From Lepeophtheirus salmonis (taxonomy: Eukaryota; Arthropoda; Copepoda; Siphonostomatoida; Caligidae), in assembly GCF_016086655.4 (NCBI RefSeq), contig NC_052132.2, forward strand, positions 11,844,805 through 11,908,804: DNA of 64,000 nt, given 5' to 3'. Positions within the stretch are counted from its first letter, which is position 1. Every line of letters starts with the position of its first letter. Below the pieces are notes generated by a model. It was given only the letters and a program-made list of their open reading frames with translations. It had not been told where the DNA came from and did not search any database. Below are positions 22,720 through 34,284 of the stretch, piece by piece. A program made the position numbers and the translations under genes.

Positions 22720-24894
22720 GATCACTTTACATATATAAATATATATACACTTGTTCTCAAAATTATGCATACACTTGTTGATTTTTGTAATTAACTTAGC
22801 CCTAACTTTGTCTTATCAAAAGCAAGGATCTTGCTTCAGATAACCTCTAGCAAAAGACCAGGCTAGCGTCTACATGTATTGCCCTGAGTAGGTGTGTCTT
22901 CCATGGGCTACGTCCATGGAGCTATACTCGCTCGATGGTAGTCCATGATACCTTTGTCCCCAGGGGGGTCTTGTTGACCTCTTGGCATAATTTAAGGTAA
23001 GTTGGGAGGATATCTTACGTTCCAGCCACGCCTGCTGATGTTTTTAATTATGTTAAAACTCATGTGCTAGTTAATTAGGATCTGGACGGTCGCCACAGGG
23101 TTATCATACTGCATTAAAATGACCTTGTAACCTTTTCCTTCTCTGTACTCTCTGGCATTCACAAGTTCTTATCTTGTTTAACAAAAATTTGTCACTAGAC
23201 GAATATTAAACTATTTATAATCATCAGGAAAGACGCCATATTTATCTTTTTAAGATATCTTTTAAGATATCTTGAAAGAACTTTAACATAAAGATTAACA
23301 CGTTTGACACATTTTCATTGACATTATTGTCACGGCTATGAATAATTTGGAACATTGCATTTTTTGGTTATCAATCACTACAGTACCCATTAAATCTTAA
23401 ACTTCATTGAATTCTATATTGATGTCATTCTGTCACTTATTGGTACATATAAATATTTAAAAACAAATTGACAAAAATGTATTTGTTTCATCACGAAAAA
23501 GAAAAGTCACAAAAATTAATAGGGTTATGAAATTTTTTGAGAACAAATATATATATATATATATATCTGCATACTAAGGATGGGGTTCGTGTATTTTAAT
23601 ATTGAATAGCTTGAGGGTCGCTAGCTCGTTTTTTTTAAACATATATACATAGAAATATACCATACAAACTCCAATTATTGTTTAATCTTACGTGAAAACT
23701 TATTCGAGCAATTGTGATCGATTGCGTCGAGATCCCCCTCCTTCTACTCCAATAATATTTGTATTCTTCTTCACTTTTCTAAGTTATTTATTTATTGTTA
23801 GAATATTGCGATAATTGAATTTCAACTTTTCGCCGTCACTCTCTCAAATTTGGATATAGAAAGAAAAAGTAAATATATCCAACTTTCCATGATTTTGTCA
23901 ATATTCTAATTTCCTAAAGAAAGTAAAGTAAAAAGTAGTCATTTCTAAAAAAGGTTATTTAAAAAATATGACTTAAAAAAAATTATGTCAAAATAGTCCA
24001 ATTTTCATGTAAGAGAAATCCTAATAACAACCCTGATTACCCGTATTTTTATTGTTGTACCAAATATCTGCATGTTTATTATTGTAAAATTTTATTTTTG
24101 AATGTACCATGTTAAAACATTTATGAAAGATACAAATTCTATTTTAGATCCTTATTTCATTTAAAACTAAGAATTCAAGTACTATATTTATATGTATGAA
24201 TGATATTTTTAATGGATTTTATTCAATAAGATTTATGTCTATGTCAATTCCTTTCAATTCAAAAATTATATACAATCGAGTATATTTATGTGTGTGTGTG
24301 GTTTAGTATTTGTACTTGTATTCAATAAGTATGTATTAAAATAAATGATGGATACATCACGTCGATAACTTTACTGTATCTCGCAACCTTTATTGGAAAA
24401 AGAAACAGGGAAAACAGAAAATTAGTCAGTAGGTAGCGTTTAGCCAATTTTTTATTTCATTGCTTAGCCAATCAACATTCAGAACAGACGTTACTTTTAT
24501 TGCATTACACAGCCTCTCCTCAAAACGAAACAGAAAAAGTCCCAAACTCAGTTGTTAGTTTGCCAAATAAGTTAGTCATACAAACTGCTTTATATTTCAG
24601 AAGTACTCTCATATTATTGCTACACAATTTTTAAAATGAATTATAAATATATATTTCATAATACATCAATCCTACATAGTATTTTATTCGATACTGAATG
24701 ATATTATTGGTTAATTGTATTGAAAAATAAGCATAGATATACGTTTGTATTTGTAAATTATAGACAAAATGTATTTCTAAAATTAATAAGATGGCCGATA
24801 TATATACAGGATGCGACTTCCATTTAATAACCAACACAATTTTTTTTTAAAACAATGCAAAATGAAAGCATAATTTCTCAAAATAAATTAGTAT
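22720..24894. other. Intergenic stretch with a GC-richer patch
   Basis: Between 22,790 and 23,120 there is a clearly GC-richer patch whose minus strand reads AWLERKISSQL and later LPSSEYSSMD, faintly like the WPxxSPDLNPLD region of Tc1/mariner transposases, but too degraded to call. A dispersed repeat lies at 23,570-23,830. A TA microsatellite is at about 23,550-23,566 and a short TG run at 24,290-24,301. The rest is AT-rich without features. Confidence 0.4.
23570..23830. repeat. Dispersed repeat, copy 1 (partner near 51,950-52,180)
   Basis: Shares the diagnostic stretch gtgatcgattg.gtcgagatc, preceded by gtg(a/g)aaacttatt.gag.aattg, with 52,025-52,085. On the upstream side both copies have acataatagaaatatac-like words, and both are followed by aataatat and, about 100 bp later, by ttgaatttcaa. 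The copies are in the same orientation. No coding capacity is shared. Confidence 0.55.
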
Positions 24895-25360
24895 TCAATT
24901 ATAATCGGCTTTGGCGTAAATAAGAGCCTCGACACGACCTCGAAAATGGGAGCAGATCTTGATGATAATCTCTTTTTGCAGATTCCCGAATGCCTCCCCG
25001 ATCCTTGCTATCAGCTCGTATTATATTCCATTTTTTATTACAGGAGGATCTGTTGGTGTGTTGCCCAGTCAATGAAGTCATGAAGTTGAGGTCAGAGTAG
25101 CTTAGATGCCAAACAATGGCTCCAACAAAGTTACAAAAAAAAATATGACTGTCTAACCTCATCATGTGAGCAGCATGCTTTGCTATTGATTCATAATCAC
25201 GTCCAGACTTTTCCAGTTCCTTCCAGACTCTCCTAACAAAAGACCTGTCCCAGTTTAAAAGTTTGCAATTTCAACATTGTCTCGTCGTGCACAGATCCCA
25301 AAAAGCACTTTCCCACAATTGTGACCTAAATACTTTTATAAATTGATGCCATTTATTTTA
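24895..25360 (-). mobile_element. Tc1/mariner transposase remnant with central deletion
   Basis: Read on the minus strand, the segment starts with an N-terminal helix-turn-helix-like part (ARRDNVEIANFL then FVRRVWKELEKSGRDYES, about 25,290-25,180). It then passes directly to a C-terminal part, LSYSDLNFM, which stands for the usual SPDLNPMD around the third catalytic residue, and finishes with FRGRVEALI and a stop near 24,900. The whole central catalytic domain between these is missing. Frameshifts are present. It is a short deletion derivative, with the N-terminal part shared with 41,105-41,345. Confidence 0.65.
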
Positions 25361-25485
25361 AAACTGGTGCCAAACAATTCTGGCTAGCCACCAAAATCAC
25401 AAACAACGTCCTGCCTACGGATGTGCAGTTGTCAAAAGTGCTTATAGTTCGTTTTTAAACAGCCAGCGCACGCTGTATATAAATA
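25160..25485. repeat. Repeat copy A, similar to 41,105-41,445
   Basis: Collinear similarity to 41,105-41,445 in the same orientation, with shared words such as gattgattcataat, ttccttcc..actctcc, ttgtctcgtc and tttcccacaattgt/ttttccacaattgt. Both copies end with a 'gctgtata(t)aaa' segment. The shared part covers the transposase N-terminus plus its upstream leader, so it probably marks the 5' end of one Tc1/mariner family. Confidence 0.65.
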
Positions 25486-26439
25486 ACGAGGTATCAACAA
25501 GAAATTGGATTCCTGTCCTTTAGAAAACGGTAAATGATTATATAATAATTAATAACGTATTAATTTGTTTAGTTATCAAAAATAATAAATTATGAGATAC
25601 CTATGGTGTATCAATTGAGATGAGGGAATCGACAGCTGACAACAAAACACACAGTGTGGTTTTATGTTAGTGAGGTAATGCTGTGAAGACTGAGACGGAG
25701 AAAATATGCAGGAACATCCACAGCTGATAGCATGTACATTTGTGTGTCAGTGAAGTAATGCTGTGAACTATGAATATAATTGAAGAAGTACACAAGTTGG
25801 TTATTTTCCTTGAACAAAACTTTATTAGTTTCCTTCTATGAGACATACTAACACTGTATAAACAAGAAGAGCTCTAAGAGGTCCTTCATAATTATATTGA
25901 AACGAAATAAACTTGTGACAAATTATTGTTCATTCACAATATTTTGTAATAAGAATAAACTGTGCATACTTCAATCAAAATTAAATCAGTAGAAACTAAA
26001 TAAAAACAAGATTAACAAATTAAAGAAAGTCAATTTAAATTAATTTTATTCATGATTAAATCATGTTTTAAATACAAAGAGCTCAAATTCTTTGTGTTGC
26101 CCTGGAAACTATTAAAAGAGTTTCAACAGGTAGTACGAATAAATATTTTTACATGGACTGAAAATAAAAGTTTATTGAACCAAAAACTTATTTGAATTAG
26201 ATTGATATCAAGTCAAACAAAATATTATAATTCGTCGATTAAGACTAGGAAAAAAATAATAACGGTTGAAAAATATCAAACTTTATATAAAAAAATCATA
26301 TGGATCAGAAAAAACATTGTTTTACATTTTTGAAAAAAGCATTGTATTTTTTTGCATCTATATGTTTAAATTCATAGAATACACGATTAAAATGATTAAA
26401 CCTGTTATCTTCCCGCTCCCGCTATCTAAACTCGTTGGA
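25486..26439. other. AT-rich stretch, no gene seen
   Basis: Contains a loosely repeated pair of words around 25,635-25,680 and 25,720-25,765 (gacagctgac..gtgaggtaatgctgtga / cacagctgata..gtgaagtaatgctgtga), that is a two-unit direct repeat of about 85 bp. Otherwise featureless. Confidence 0.5.
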
Positions 26440-26619
26440 ATACTTTGTGTCTTGGAGAAAAAGTTCAATAAACGTACAAATAACACTGTTGACTCATTGC
26501 AGGCTTCCATTTTTGAAGCAGTGGCCAGAATGAACAAGGAGTTCCTCATTAATGGTAGTCCCAGGCTCAGGGCCAGATTAGAAGCTGTGGTTAAAGCGGG
26601 AGGTGTTTCGTTTGAGTGA
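26440..26619 (+). mobile_element. Tc1/mariner transposase C-terminal remnant
   Basis: The last 55 or so codons of a + strand frame read NTVDSLQASIFEAVARMN, then PRLRARLEAVVKAGGVSFE and a stop. This is the typical end of copepod/insect Tc1-like transposases (helix, then RxRLEAV..GG..(I/F)E stop). The upstream part of the frame (26,266-26,430) is low-complexity and not part of the transposase. The catalytic domain is absent. Confidence 0.7.
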
Positions 26620-27714
26620 TTTACTACACTATGTACCCCGTCATATAAGAGCAAATGATTTGTAAATAGCTGAATTAGTTTTGGGAAAATAATTAATATA
26701 TACATTATATTTTGATTTTCCGGATTTAAAGTCCACACCCTCTATATTTGCATCAAAAGTTTCTACATATGTGCAATATTCAGAAGTTTCTTGGCTCTTG
26801 GCTTTTTAAACTTTTGAATGAAACTGCAAATTTTTCAAAATTTACTAACGTTTCGAAGATAATGGAAATACAATGTTATACCATAGTGCATGTACAACTG
26901 ATGTTTAACTTCCACCACGCCTTTAATATTGACGTCATAGTAAATGGGAGGTTACGTGTTGTGTCAAAATCTGCCTGTCTTGCCGAGCAGTCGGTAAAAT
27001 ACATCAGATTCATAATTCTACCGAGCCTGATTACATAATGGTCTAACCTTGTATTTTTATTAACCTTGCTAACGTTCATATTATTTTAAACAAAAGTGTT
27101 TGAATGTAGAAAGACGAGGTTCACTAAATCATTGTTGGTTTTGTTGATCAAGTAATATGCAAGGCAAGAAATAAGAAATAGTAAAATTGATTGTTTATTA
27201 AAAGGATTGAATATTAAAAAAACTACTGAACCAGTAAAGTATTTGCAAAACATTTACATCTTTACACTTACACCCAAAGTTAGTATTCCAACAGTGTGTT
27301 ATGCTTTTTGTATCCCTTTATCCCAAACTTATGTTTACATAATGTTTATTTAATGTAATAGATAAAAACACTATAAAGATAAATAAGACAAGCTAAACAA
27401 AACAAATGAATTTAATATGTTTTGGGGTTTTCACTTCCTCAAAGGGATTATGCCCTGCACCTTTAAAGAAATTAGTGGAAGTACATGGTATTGCAAAGAA
27501 TTATTAGGCGTTGTTGAAATGACAAAGAATCCCAAAAAAATATAGAAGATAGCAACCTGAAAACCCCTCCATTGTTCATGAGCACACTTCCACGTCGTTA
27601 CTCAATCCATTGATGCTCTCTCCCCACAACTGAAACAATAAAAGAAACAAAAAATAATGCAAATGTTATGACTGCAGGGAGTACTGTAGCCTCTAAATTG
27701 CTATCTGACTGAAC

Positions 27715-27850
27715 CTTAGCAACACACGTTCGATGCTACGTGCAACCCGCCTGTGAGATTTCATCAATATGACTACATTGGTTTTTTTCTTTGATAAGAA
27801 ATGTCTTATTTTGATTCAAACATATATATTGATCCACTTTGCTATATTAA
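27715..27850. repeat. Single unit of the 4.5-kb tandem repeat family
   Basis: Contains acgttcgatgctacgtgcaa, then cgcctg, a actacattgg, a ttttgat... block and tatattgatcca, in the same order as the unit at about 4,660-4,780. It shows that the 120-bp sequence also exists outside the tandem array. Confidence 0.5.
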
Positions 27851-28138
27851 TGTAGACTTCCTTTCCGAATCCACATTTTATGGACTCTCTCAATAAAGTA
27901 TTCTCAAGTTAACCCCATAATCAATTCATTAGCCATGAGCTATAAAGTTAAAACGTATTCCACCAATTTTATACATTTCATTGCCCCATTCTTCATACTT
28001 TGAATAATAATCAATTTTGGGTTTATTTCCATCTCGTCTGGACCTATAAAACTTCCATGATTTACCCTCTAATTCCAATGTATACAAAACCCTTGACGAA
28101 GTTTTCATGCACTCATAAAAACCCGTACAATTCAACGA

Positions 28139-28518
28139 TCCTAGGTAAATTTGTCGTGAAAATTTTCGCTGTCGGTAATTTTGCCACGTACGTATTTAGT
28201 CTTTTCTTTTCTATTGATGGAGTTTTGTTCATTTCTTCAAGCATCACATCCGATCCTAACTATGCGTAGGAGGATACTAGTCAATTAGTCATTTGGAAAT
28301 ATACTTATGATCCTGGATCTATGACTCATTTGTAATTTTAAAAAATTTCTTCGCATTCACTACACGGAAGGTAAAGTTCGAACCTATAATATAAAACATG
28401 ATAAGGTGGTGAATATTTCATGCAACAAAGTCTCCAAGCGGTGAAATTACCAGAGGCAAAAATGTAAGCAGCAAAATTACCGGCTAAATAAAATATTCAC
28501 GGGAAAATTTCTAACCAT
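28139..28518. repeat. Foldback/MITE element, 380 bp
   Basis: The left end (28,139-28,190: ctaggtaaatttgtcgtgaa, then gtcggtaattttgcc) is the imperfect inverse of the right end (28,465-28,518: gcaaaattaccggctaaat, then attcacgggaaaatttctaa). The right part 28,372-28,450 is collinear with 22,320-22,400 of the intron-2 element. No coding frame is convincing. The two open frames across it (28,000-28,269 plus and 28,135-27,929 minus) are not conserved features. Confidence 0.6.
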
Positions 28519-29719
28519 GCGATTTAACATGTATTTTTCCCACACCAAATGAGTATACTTTGTTCACCCCCTTCCTAGAAAAATTAAAGTAATCATAGTA
28601 TTAACTCCATCTGACCTAGAAACCTTCTTTCAAGTGCATATACCTTAAGCATATTTTCTTATTTCAACCTACGCACATTGAGTTAAAGAGATTAATTTAT
28701 CCCAAGAACGTTGTCTATTGAGCTACATCATGCCATAAACAGTCTTTTTTCGGATTTTTTGCTCTTCCAATGGATGAGTAATCACAGTCTTACTTACGAA
28801 AACCGAACATAATCTAACTTCTGTGCCTTTCATCAAATTTGGGAGTGTTTTGAAACTTCGGAATTTCATATATGAATTTCTCAGATCTTTATTTTCCTAC
28901 TGCTTTTTATTTTTATATTCTTCTTACACTTCACCAAACCCTCAGTATGTCCATTACTTTGTGGATAATGACTGAAAAAGGTGTCCACGTTACTGTTGAT
29001 CTATTGAAAAATGTCTTACATTCCCTAAAACTAAACGGAGGCTATTGATCTATTCTTCTTTTCTATGTAAATAAATGTTTAAGAACATATTTTTATAAAA
29101 TATTTTTTCCCCCAAATATGGAATACTTCGATGTAGGGATATCCAGAAAGCCGATCTTCATATAGCAAGTAATATTTTTATCTATACCTAAACTGGTTTT
29201 CAGAATGGCTCTCAAATGGCATCCTTGGTAACGGGTTCATCATCATCGCTTCTTCTGTTAAGCTAAATAATCTTTATATACCTTTTCTACTTGCTCTAAT
29301 TATTTATACAATGTCTGACTTCAATCGAGTTCAATAAATTGTCTGTCTAGCACTACTTTGTGTTTTATCTATAACTTGATGTGAACTGTGCAAGTCCTGA
29401 AAAACATATGCTTTTAGGAATTATCAGAATATTACCATATAATACGAGACCATTTTCAGTTCTTAACACATTTAATATTGAAGCATATGATTCTACGGAA
29501 TTGTTTGTACAATACCCTACATTTGTATTAACTAAATATATATATGTTTAATCTTTCATTCACAGTCTTAAATATCTTAAATAAAGGGATCATAAAGTTT
29601 TTTCTTATCTTCTGAATGTGAGGCTATGATAACAGAAACTCTAATTTTGTGTCCTGTATGATATCCAACATATTTAAATATTTTTTCCTAATAATTTCTT
29701 AGCCAATGAAAAGTTCTTT
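28519..29719. other. No supported gene
   Basis: AT-rich with no long open frame and no recognisable motif. It runs into LTR-like sequence from about 29,720. Confidence 0.45.
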
Positions 29720-30810
29720 GTATTGTAGAGTAAATTAGTATATAAGTAACGACACGTCTTTACTATTCAACTTCCTTTTATTAACTGCAAAATGGCGGTA
29801 TTTTCCTTCCTACTTAAACATAAAACAAATTACAATACCCTGTAACTTCTCAATGGGATAACAAATGACGTCACCACATAGCTCGCCCATTAAGTTGCAG
29901 GGCATACAAAATAATCACAATAATAACAACAACACACTTATCACTATTGATAATAAAATCATCATCTTCATTTGTCGGTTCTTTGTCCAAAATTTTATGC
30001 TGAATGCTTTTTTCAACTGAATCTCTCTCCGTTATCTTTGCTGGTTCCAGCTTTTCAATAGAGACGGTATCTTTCTTCCTATTTTTAAATTCCACCACAT
30101 AAAAATGACTTGTCCTAGATAACACTTTGGCAAGACCAATATATGGCGCATTTAGAGGTCTCCTGACTCGATCAACTCTAATCCATAGATATTCAGCTTC
30201 TTTAAGGGAATGAATGTTTTCTTAGATGCATTACAAGAGGTCTCACACATAATTTGAAAATCAACATAATTAATCCTTTCGTCAATTCAGTTAATTGATC
30301 GTAAATGATAAATAAAATGATCAGAATTTCACAACAATTTCTCCTCAAATCCTTAAGAACTGCATCACTGTCTGGCACATTAATTTAATGTCTTTGTCGA
30401 GCTCAATCTCCCTAACATGACTAGAATCATTGAGATATTCTATTTATCAGCCCAGACCTTCTTTTCAGATACTTGAGCCCTTGCGATAACAGATCGGTTG
30501 GATTCATTTTAACACTATACTTGATACTGGACGAGAAAGACAATCGGCGACCACATTATCATTTCCTTTGATGTATTGAATGTCTTGCACTTATTCAGTA
30601 ATTACACTCAGATGCCTGTGTTGTCGATCCGATATCGTTTCTTTAGAGCTTCGGAAAGCTTCCGCCAACGGACGTTGGTCCGTGAAAATGTGACTGCTTG
30701 ACACTCAATGTGTTTAAAATGGAAAACACTCAAGTATGCTGCAACCAATTCACGATCATAGGTGAAATACTTCCTTTGAGACTCACTATGTTTATCTTTA
30801 ATAGAATCCT
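29720..30810 (-). mobile_element. Ty3/Gypsy retrotransposon remnant (RNase H, integrase tail, LTR end)
   Basis: Minus strand. 30,810-30,520 encodes a broken RNase H with YDRELVAAYLSVFHF and VQDIQYIKGNDNVVADCLSR, the latter being the highly conserved RNase H/connection motif, here followed by stops. The integrase core is missing. The integrase C-terminal tail is kept at about 30,215-29,990: LWIRVDRVRRPLNAPY, AKVLSRTSHFYVVEF, KKDTVSIEKLEPA. Sequence ending gacgtcaccaca at 29,878, followed by tagctcgccc, resembles the LTR boundary of the element at 39,371 (cgacgccaca, atagctcccc), so an LTR probably covers about 29,720-29,878. Only one LTR is seen. The copy is non-functional. Confidence 0.75.
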
Positions 30811-30859
30811 ACCGGAACAGGTTAACCGTTAATATGTTAACAAAGAGCAATTCCTACGG

Positions 30860-31755
30860 CTTATTACATTGTATCAGTAACCAAATGAAATAAACTAAAG
30901 TTGCAATTCGAATTAAAGGATTGTGGGGAAATTATGCAAGTGATAAGGAGGAGTTAGCAAGCTTACAATCCTTAACCTCACCCAGTTCAAACACCAATGA
31001 TGAAGAAATGGTTTTTGAGAAGCTCCTTGACCGTAAGGAATATGTAGAATAGTGCTGGATTATGTCTCTAGATTACTCTGTATCACCTGATTTAACTATC
31101 CTGTCTTCTACTTCAGTATTAACATACTTCAAGAATGATTTTTCAAAGCTGTGGAAGATGTATAAAAGATTGACGCAAGATCTAAGCTAAATGTCAAAAT
31201 CGTAAATTTTCAGTGATTTTTCAGGCTGCTGCTAAAATTGTTGTAGAACTACCATCTGCGCAAATAAATATGAAAAGACTTATTTGTATCAACGTATTGT
31301 CAGACCAAATTGAAGAGCTTCTATGAATGAAGACTTGACGAAAATTATATTGTTTTTGAGGACAAATTATTTTTATTTTAGGTAATTAGAACTAATTTAT
31401 TTTTCTTCAAATATATTTCAATTTTTTTTTCATCGTATTCTTTTGATGTAAATAATGGATGTATTTTTAAATAAATCGATATTGAGGTATCATTTTTACG
31501 CTTCTCCCAGCTATAGATATAATAAAGTCATATAACTTTGATTCATTGCATTTGTGCTCCTCATGCTAAATGTCATATATTTCAAACATGTTTTTTATAC
31601 TTGGGAAAAATTTTTACCACATAAAACTAATAACTACCGATCGCTGCAAATTGAATACATTAAAATGACTCAATAGTACTTATATAGGCTATAAAATATA
31701 TTGTTGTGTGTTAGGGTCGGATTCGGACATTTTATGTACCGACTCTGCAACCCTG
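30860..31755 (+). mobile_element. hAT transposon remnant (C-terminal dimerisation region and right end)
   Basis: On the + strand the part at about 31,245-31,375 reads LPSAQINMKRLICINVLSDQ, followed within 25 residues by stops and LYCF. This matches the shape of the hAT dimerisation region (LPxTxVxxERxFS.....SDxR..L....v..llFL). Earlier sequence (30,860-31,200) looks like preceding transposase with stops. At 31,709-31,755 ggtcggattcgg and ccgactctgcaaccctg resemble the common CAGGG(T/C)TG..GAGTCGG hAT terminus, which would be the element's right end. I could not find the left end. Confidence 0.55.
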
Positions 31756-34227
31756 GTTGAAACACTTACAAATATTAAAAAAACCATAACGCCTAAATGA
31801 TATAAAACTATTCTCTACTCATTATTTAAAATACATCACGTTGTTTGACGTAAAATTTTATATTAATCGTCACGCAACCTTTGATATTAATTCAATTGTC
31901 ATAAATTTATATATTGTATTCAACATCTTCAGCTTTTGAATCTGATCCATAAGTATATGATTTTCCATTTTCAAATTTGCCCATCTTCTGTGTTTTCTTT
32001 ATTATTTAATTTTTTTACGCAGATTTTCTGTATGTTCTTTTGAATATTTAAATTCTGTGTGACTTGATATTACATTACCTTTCGAACCAATAAGCATCAA
32101 TTCACGAAGTTCTAGAGGTACTAATTTGACATACAAGTTTAAAACATTCTTAGATCGAGCTCGATTAGAAAAAAACTCAAAAGTTTCCAAAAGCATAATT
32201 TTAAAAAGTTAAGCCAGAATTGGCTTTCACGTCACATTGTCAACTCTCGATCAGCTTATATATCAATGCAAATTTTTGTTAAAACAAAAAAACTTATTAT
32301 ATATCTTGCAATGTTAATTTTGTTAAAGCAATGAATTAATTGATGTTACATTGTTAATTATACAGTAGTATTGATCTAACATTCTTAATGCCCTATTGGA
32401 TCAAAAAAAAAAAAAAAAAAAAAAATCACGTAGCCAACTGAATTTGAGCCAATATTGTTCACATTACATAGAACTGAGTACGCTCAGTTCAATATAATAC
32501 AAATTGCTTTAAACAAGGTTGAAAATGAAGTACTATTGTTACAATTAAATATTTAATGCATAAATAAAACTTGCTGATTTTTGTACAGTTTTTCACTTAT
32601 CGAAATATAGTTTTAGAATATATATAATAGTGTTTTAGATATTTGAGCTAAATTTCAATTTTATACTTTGTATATGATCAATTGTAAATGATATGATTAA
32701 TTTCTTGTGTGTATTTAAGTCTTTCTAGGGCTCCCAGAGTAGATTCCATAATTGTTACTAGAATCTTCTAACAGCAATGAGATATAATTATACCCTATTT
32801 TTGAAAAATTGAATCTTTTCTCCCGATCTATAAAATTTCCATTTTTAAAGGTAAATAGTATTATTCTATCATCATTCTACTATACCATACTACTCTTTTC
32901 AGCTACGAAAATACGTTTTGATGCTTTGTAGGATGATTTGTTATTGGAAAAAATCTCGATACGACTTTCAAATGTAAATCCGCCATTCAGAAAAAGAAAT
33001 ATTTCTGTAAAACTTTACAAAGCAAAGATGAAATCTACAAAAATAAAAAGACCAGGAAGTACATAATTGCCGATTTAAAGAATGTAAATATCCCATGTCC
33101 AAAGGAAATTATATTTGTTTATCCAACAATAATTTTTTGTAGCCTCCCTAAAAAATATATTAAAAATATCATTTGAATTTTACTTTTTGTGAAGAAAGTT
33201 GTATCAAATTTTTTAGTCTCAACAATTTTTGAAAACACTACCCTTTTTATCGAAAAGAAGGAAGCGACGATGAGCCAAATACATGATGACATACAGATAA
33301 TAATGAAAAAAGGTTCTTTTTTATTTTGCCATTTGACATTGGACTTTGCCAAGGATCTGGCAATTTCAGAGGAAGAAATAAGGCAAAAGTTTGAAATTGA
33401 AAAAAATCCTTTCAAATAGTTTATTTTCATATAAACTTGAACATTTTAATGATTTCAGGTTGTTTTTTGTTTAGAATTATATATATATTTAACATGTTTA
33501 ATACATGATAGGCAATGCCAAGAAATTTAGGTATTGAAATAGGAAATAAATTATAAACTCGAATGTTTATTTACGTATGCATTTATTACGCTAATTTTCT
33601 GTTTGTATTCATTTATTTAAATAAATACCTTACTGACGAAAAAAATAAATATATGTAGAGTATTGCATTGTTCTGGTAAATGTGTTCCAAATACATTTTT
33701 TTATATGAAAAAAACTTTCTCGAAATCGTTTTGAGTTGACTAATTATCAACTCAATAAAGATTTCTCCTTTTGAGGCTTAATGTTATGGGCAATCGTGAC
33801 AAAAATCAAGGTTTTTGAATGCTAATGGCCCACGTTATGTTTTTTAAAGGGAAAATGAAGAATATACAATCTAAAAAAAATTTGGGCATGTTTTTCATAC
33901 AGAGACATTGCTACATTAGTTTATATATAAGCCATAAAAACAGCAAATTTTAGATGCCCTTGTGCATTGAAAAAATATATTATTGACTATAGTTAATTTA
34001 TTGAGGCCAAAACAGATAGACAGACATAACTTTACAAATTTATAAATATTAAAATGCATTTAAAAATTTGGATAAAAAAAATTGGGATCATGTTTCCGTT
34101 TTTTTTTTACACAAATATATATCAAATGTAAATGTATGTATGTGAGAATGTTTTTAATCACATACGAATAGTACAGGAATTTTGCTGAAATTTTTTACAT
34201 GTAGGTTCTTACAACTCCAGAATCGGT
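31756..34227. other. AT-rich stretch with two unassigned small open frames
   Basis: Minus frame 32,196-32,002 (64 codons) and plus frame 33,189-33,419 (76 codons, charged C-terminal half reading FAKDLAISEEEIRQKFEIEK) have a somewhat protein-like composition but no recognisable domain. The second starts with an unremarkable alternative codon, and an internal ATG lies at 33,270. A run of about 22 A lies at 32,403-32,425. I would not annotate either as a gene without expression evidence. Confidence 0.35.
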
Positions 34228-34284
34228 TGTGGTAACATTTTTTTGGGGGTTTCTGGGCAATGCAGCCTTTCAAACGCATTTTTA

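Noticed and set aside
28000..28269. 89-codon open frame
   Set aside because: It runs across the left boundary of the foldback element, so it cannot be a conserved gene; no domain seen.
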